Assembly: GCA_934716995.1 (NCBI GenBank)
Contig: CAKUYO010000073.1
Coordinates: forward strand, 1 to 6,987
DNA length: 6,987 nucleotides
Reading direction: 5' to 3'
DNA from: an uncultured Bacteroidales bacterium
Lineage (GTDB): Bacteria > Bacteroidota > Bacteroidia > Bacteroidales > Paludibacteraceae
The position numbers and the translations under genes are program-made. The notes under the pieces are model-generated. The model was not told the DNA's origin, did no database searches, and saw only the letters and a list, made by a program, of their open reading frames with translations. Shown here one piece after another: positions 5,196 to 6,987 of the stretch. How positions within the stretch are numbered: the stretch's first letter is position 1; every line of letters starts with the position of its first letter.

Positions 5196-6358
5196 TAGAA
5201 ATCACTGCTTTCCTCTTGCTCCATCATTGCCGCAAGCGCCATGATGTTAGCCTGCTTTGCGTTTTCATCATCAGAAGCGTAGATATTCAGCGTCATAGAA
5301 GCGTCTTTATGCCCCAAGATTGAAGCCAAAGATTTAATATCCATCTTTGATTCAACGGCGATTGTTGCGAACGTATGCCGTAATCCGTGCATCGTTAAGG
5401 GCTTGTCCAGTACTGAAATCAGCTCGTTTCTTTTTGCCCATTTTTCAAAGGCACTGCCCAGTATGCGTGGATTTTTCCAATAGCAAATCAAATCCTTTGC
5501 ATTGGGATTGTCTCTTTCTTCTTGAGCTTTTAAAGCTCTTGAAAGCTTGGGCATCATCGGTATTGTTCTAATCGAATACGTTTTCGTGTCCTCAATGACT
5601 ACCTTGTTATTTCCATTCTTGTCTTTGATTTGCTTTGCGGCCTTGGTGATTCTAATTGTGTTGTTGATATAGTTAACGTCATTCCAACGCAAGGCGCAAA
5701 TCTCACCACTACGCAATCCCCCATAGTAGGCAAGCAGAATCGGAAGATACAAGTTGTTATTTCGTGAGCCGATTAGTTCACCGCCGTTAAGCAGACTTTG
5801 TAGCCTCGCTCTTCCCTCTTTATCAAGATAGGCTATTTCGTGCCGTCTTTTGTCTTTTGGCAGTTTTAACCCTGCCCTTGCATCTTTAATTATCTTTCCT
5901 TGCTCCAATGCGTTTAAATAAGCCTTATTGAAGATTGAGTAAAAGGTATCTACAGAATTCTTCTTGTACTTCTTGCAAAGCTCATTGATGTACTTTTGCA
6001 AAGTCTCAGTAGAAATGTCATAGAAAGATTCATCGCCGATGTAAGGGAAGATTGCGTAACTAGCTTGTTCAATGTTGCGTTGATATGTAACGCTTGTTAT
6101 GTGTCCAAGGTTATGTTGACTTACAAAATAATCCGTTACCGCCTGCTCAACAGTCTTGTAGGTTACTTGCCTTTGCGCCATTTCTTCCTCATGCTCACGC
6201 CATTCATTGAGCATCTTCACGGCATCGCGCTTCAGCCTAGTCTTAAAAGTCTTGTACTTCTTACGCCACTTACCATCCGCATTTTTGTATGAAATAAAAC
6301 CGCGCCAGCCATTTCCGTTTGGCTCTTTTCTGTCTATGCCGCAGGACGTGTAAATCAT
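5195..6358 (-). CDS. Tyrosine recombinase (phage/ICE-type integrase), 387 residues
   Basis: Site-specific integrase of the lambda/Tn916 type. Residues 17-52 form a short AP2-like arm-binding region (G-W-R-G-F-I-S-Y, then W-R-K-K-Y-K-T-F). Residues 66-165 are the SAM-like core-binding domain, and 175-370 the catalytic domain. The active site is complete: Arg216 (G-L-R-S-G-E), Lys259 (D-T-K-T), His324 and Arg327 (H-G-L-R-H-T-F), His350 (L-G-H) and nucleophile Tyr360 (N-I-Y). The ATG at 6358 has AGAAAGG nine bases upstream and a TATAAT box 44 bases upstream. The arm-binding region separates it from XerC/D-type multimer resolvases and suggests integration and excision of the circle. It is followed by the 186-residue gene with a one-base overlap. 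The stop is TAG. No separate excisionase gene is recognised. Confidence 0.95.
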   Translation of the reverse strand: MIYTSCGIDRKEPNGNGWRGFISYKNADGKWRKKYKTFKTRLKRDAVKMLNEWREHEEEMAQRQVTYKTVEQAVTDYFVSQHNLGHITSVTYQRNIEQASYAIFPYIGDESFYDISTETLQKYINELCKKYKKNSVDTFYSIFNKAYLNALEQGKIIKDARAGLKLPKDKRRHEIAYLDKEGRARLQSLLNGGELIGSRNNNLYLPILLAYYGGLRSGEICALRWNDVNYINNTIRITKAAKQIKDKNGNNKVVIEDTKTYSIRTIPMMPKLSRALKAQEERDNPNAKDLICYWKNPRILGSAFEKWAKRNELISVLDKPLTMHGLRHTFATIAVESKMDIKSLASILGHKDASMTLNIYASDDENAKQANIMALAAMMEQEESSDF

Positions 6359-6402
6359 GGCTCCAAACCTTTCTGTTTAGGCTCTTGGATTTGCTATTTA
6401 CC

Positions 6403-6431
6403 ATTATAGCTGTAGAAAAATTTGGAGAAAA
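6403..6431 (-). promoter_or_regulatory. Probable integrase promoter
   Basis: A perfect TATAAT (6408-6403, minus strand) sits 44 bases before the integrase ATG. The -35 position, 17 bases upstream, is TTTTCT (6431-6426), a weak match. That -35 lies within the TTTGGAGAAA repeat at 6421-6430, so a protein bound to the repeat could block transcription. Confidence 0.55.
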
Positions 6432-6593
6432 AATTAACTGGGGAAATGTATTTACTCTATTTTATACCTTGCTTTACCTGCGGTTTTATCTGGTATAAAT
6501 CTTTCTTATAGATATACCCGAACAATAATTCCTCCTTATTTTACGTGCTTGTTTATAGATTTCTAAAGATTTTGGAGAAAGGTATTGGAGAAA
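6421..6593 (+). repeat. Short direct repeats TTTGGAGAAA upstream of the integrase
   Basis: TTTGGAGAAA occurs exactly at 6421-6430 and 6571-6580, and TTGGAGAAA again at 6585-6593. The related heptamer TTTGGAG occurs in the opposite orientation at 6367-6361, next to the integrase start. Such spaced 9-10 base repeats near an integrase gene are typical of arm-type binding sites, but this assignment is inference. Confidence 0.45.
6461..6519. repeat. TATACC/GGTATA inverted repeats, candidate attachment core
   Basis: TTTATACC (6461-6468) and GGTATAAA (6492-6499) are perfect 8-base inverted arms. GGTATA pairs again with TATACC at 6513-6518. The second pair can be written as 11-base arms (6491-6501 and 6509-6519, seven matches) around a 7-base spacer, which is the geometry of a tyrosine recombinase core site. 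The flanking TTTGGAGAAA repeats strengthen the idea. With no integrated copy to compare, it stays a candidate. Confidence 0.3.
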
Positions 6594-6690
6594 ATACTTA
6601 TTTCCAATTTCTTAGGGAACCAAGAGAGAAAAGAGTTAGTCCAAAGAAATAGGCATTGAAGCCCCTCGAAGCAATTTTCAAGCCACTTAA

Positions 6691-6723
6691 ACAAAAAAGG
6701 GGCGTGGATAACCCACACCCCTT
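6691..6723 (-). terminator. Intrinsic terminator of the 128-residue gene
   Basis: On the minus strand AAGGGGTGTGG and CCACGCCCCTT (6723-6713 and 6707-6697) form an 11-base stem with one G-U wobble and a 5-base loop, running into six T (6698-6693). It starts 20 bases after the stop at 6743. The mismatch is a wobble only in minus-strand RNA, confirming the direction. Confidence 0.9.
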
Positions 6724-6742
6724 AAACAAGTCCATTAAATAG

Positions 6743-6987
6743 TTACTCACCGCTATTGGCTTTGCGCTTGGAACCGCGAGCCGACTGCATTTTCTCTTCG
6801 GTGAACTTCTCAGCAAAGCTGATATAGGTATCACCGTAGAATTGGCGCAAGGCGCTTTCAGCTGCAAGGGCAAAGTAATCGTCCAGCTTCTTAATGAGAG
6901 CCTTGTAAATCTTCTTGTAATCCGCCTGCTCTTCATCTTCCTCAAAGGCAACGAAATTGTTGTAAGCCGTGATGTTAGCCCTAACAG
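6743..6987 (-). CDS. C-terminal part of the 128-residue protein of unknown function (starts at 142 if circular)
   Basis: An open minus-strand frame enters at the right edge with two bases plus 80 sense codons and ends at TAA (6745-6743), followed by a strong terminator. The lysine- and glutamate-rich, probably helical sequence includes the acidic cluster F-E-E-D-E-E (residues 62-67 of the joined protein), K-K-I-Y-K-A-L-I-K-K-L (72-82) and a basic tail (118-123). It matches the left-edge fragment in strand, frame and charge pattern, and the junction codon becomes GCT (Ala48). It has no start of its own in the window. A longer frame at 6598-6951 overlapping it is rejected because it reads through the terminator and has poor composition. 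Function unknown. Confidence 0.8.
   Translation of the reverse strand, partial: VRANITAYNNFVAFEEDEEQADYKKIYKALIKKLDDYFALAAESALRQFYGDTYISFAEKFTEEKMQSARGSKRKANSGE

Larger units (their letters stand above)
6359..6690. other. A+T-rich non-coding region upstream of the integrase
   Basis: I see no credible gene between the integrase start and the terminator of the 128-residue gene. The stretch holds the integrase promoter, the TTTGGAGAAA repeats, the GGTATA/TATACC inverted repeats and long A/T runs. It is the longest gene-free part of the element and the leading candidate for an attachment site; it or the 717-933 gap could hold the replication origin. No array of regular iterons was found. Confidence 0.5.

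Noticed and set aside
934..5197. Reassignment of TAG as a sense codon
   Set aside because: No gene has an in-frame TAG, and reading past the TAG stops gives only short tails (15 codons to another TAG, then TGA, for the replication gene) with no recognisable extension.
6446..6511. 21-residue hydrophobic plus-strand peptide
   Set aside because: No properly spaced ribosome binding site, and it lies over the inverted repeats upstream of the integrase; probably chance in A+T-rich DNA.
6703..6711. DnaA-box-like TTATCCACG on the minus strand
   Set aside because: It is a single 8-of-9 match that falls inside the terminator hairpin, with no neighbouring boxes.
6598..6951. Minus-strand open frame of 117 residues at the right edge
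   Set aside because: It is out of frame with the charged protein that ends at 6743, runs through a strong terminator, and its composition is Arg/Ser/Leu-rich like a shadow frame.

Overview
The 6,987-base window reads best as one complete circular replicon that was opened inside a gene. A minus-strand gene starts at position 142 and runs off the left edge after 47 codons plus one base. A minus-strand reading frame enters at the right edge with two bases plus 81 codons and stops at 6743. Joined end to end they make one in-frame 128-residue protein, with a ribosome binding site in front and a strong terminator behind. This points to a small cryptic plasmid, or the excised circle of an integrative element, rather than a slice of chromosome.

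Layout on the circle: (1) the 128-residue protein of unknown function, minus, spanning the ends; (2) diverging from it, a membrane-anchored or lipoprotein lipocalin-like protein, plus, 273-716, the only obvious cargo-like gene; (3) a 217-base gap with inverted repeats and a G-run; (4) the replication operon, minus: a ribbon-helix-helix regulator (3486-3791) whose stop codon overlaps by one base the GTG start of an 850-residue replication protein (934-3486), which combines a primase-like N-terminus with a superfamily 2 helicase; (5) a 269-base gap holding a res-like set of half-sites; (6) a small serine resolvase, plus, 4061-4624; (7) a second minus operon: a complete tyrosine integrase (5195-6358) whose stop overlaps by one base the GTG start of an unknown 186-residue protein (4635-5195); (8) a 384-base A+T-rich gap upstream of the integrase with short repeats, a promoter-like sequence and the terminator of the 128-residue gene.

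Inferred working model: the replication protein primes and unwinds the plasmid, its level is set by the ribbon-helix-helix regulator, and the serine resolvase acts on the adjacent repeats to resolve multimers. The tyrosine integrase, which has a phage/ICE-type N-terminal arm-binding region, may integrate and excise the circle. No relaxase, coupling protein, toxin-antitoxin pair, resistance gene, tRNA, rRNA or CRISPR array was seen.

Host: a bacterium using Shine-Dalgarno signals (GAAAGG, AAGGAG, AGGAG) with moderate-to-low G+C. Five of seven genes end in TAG and the resolvase favours AGG for arginine, which is unusual. I cannot name the host; a gut anaerobe is only a guess.
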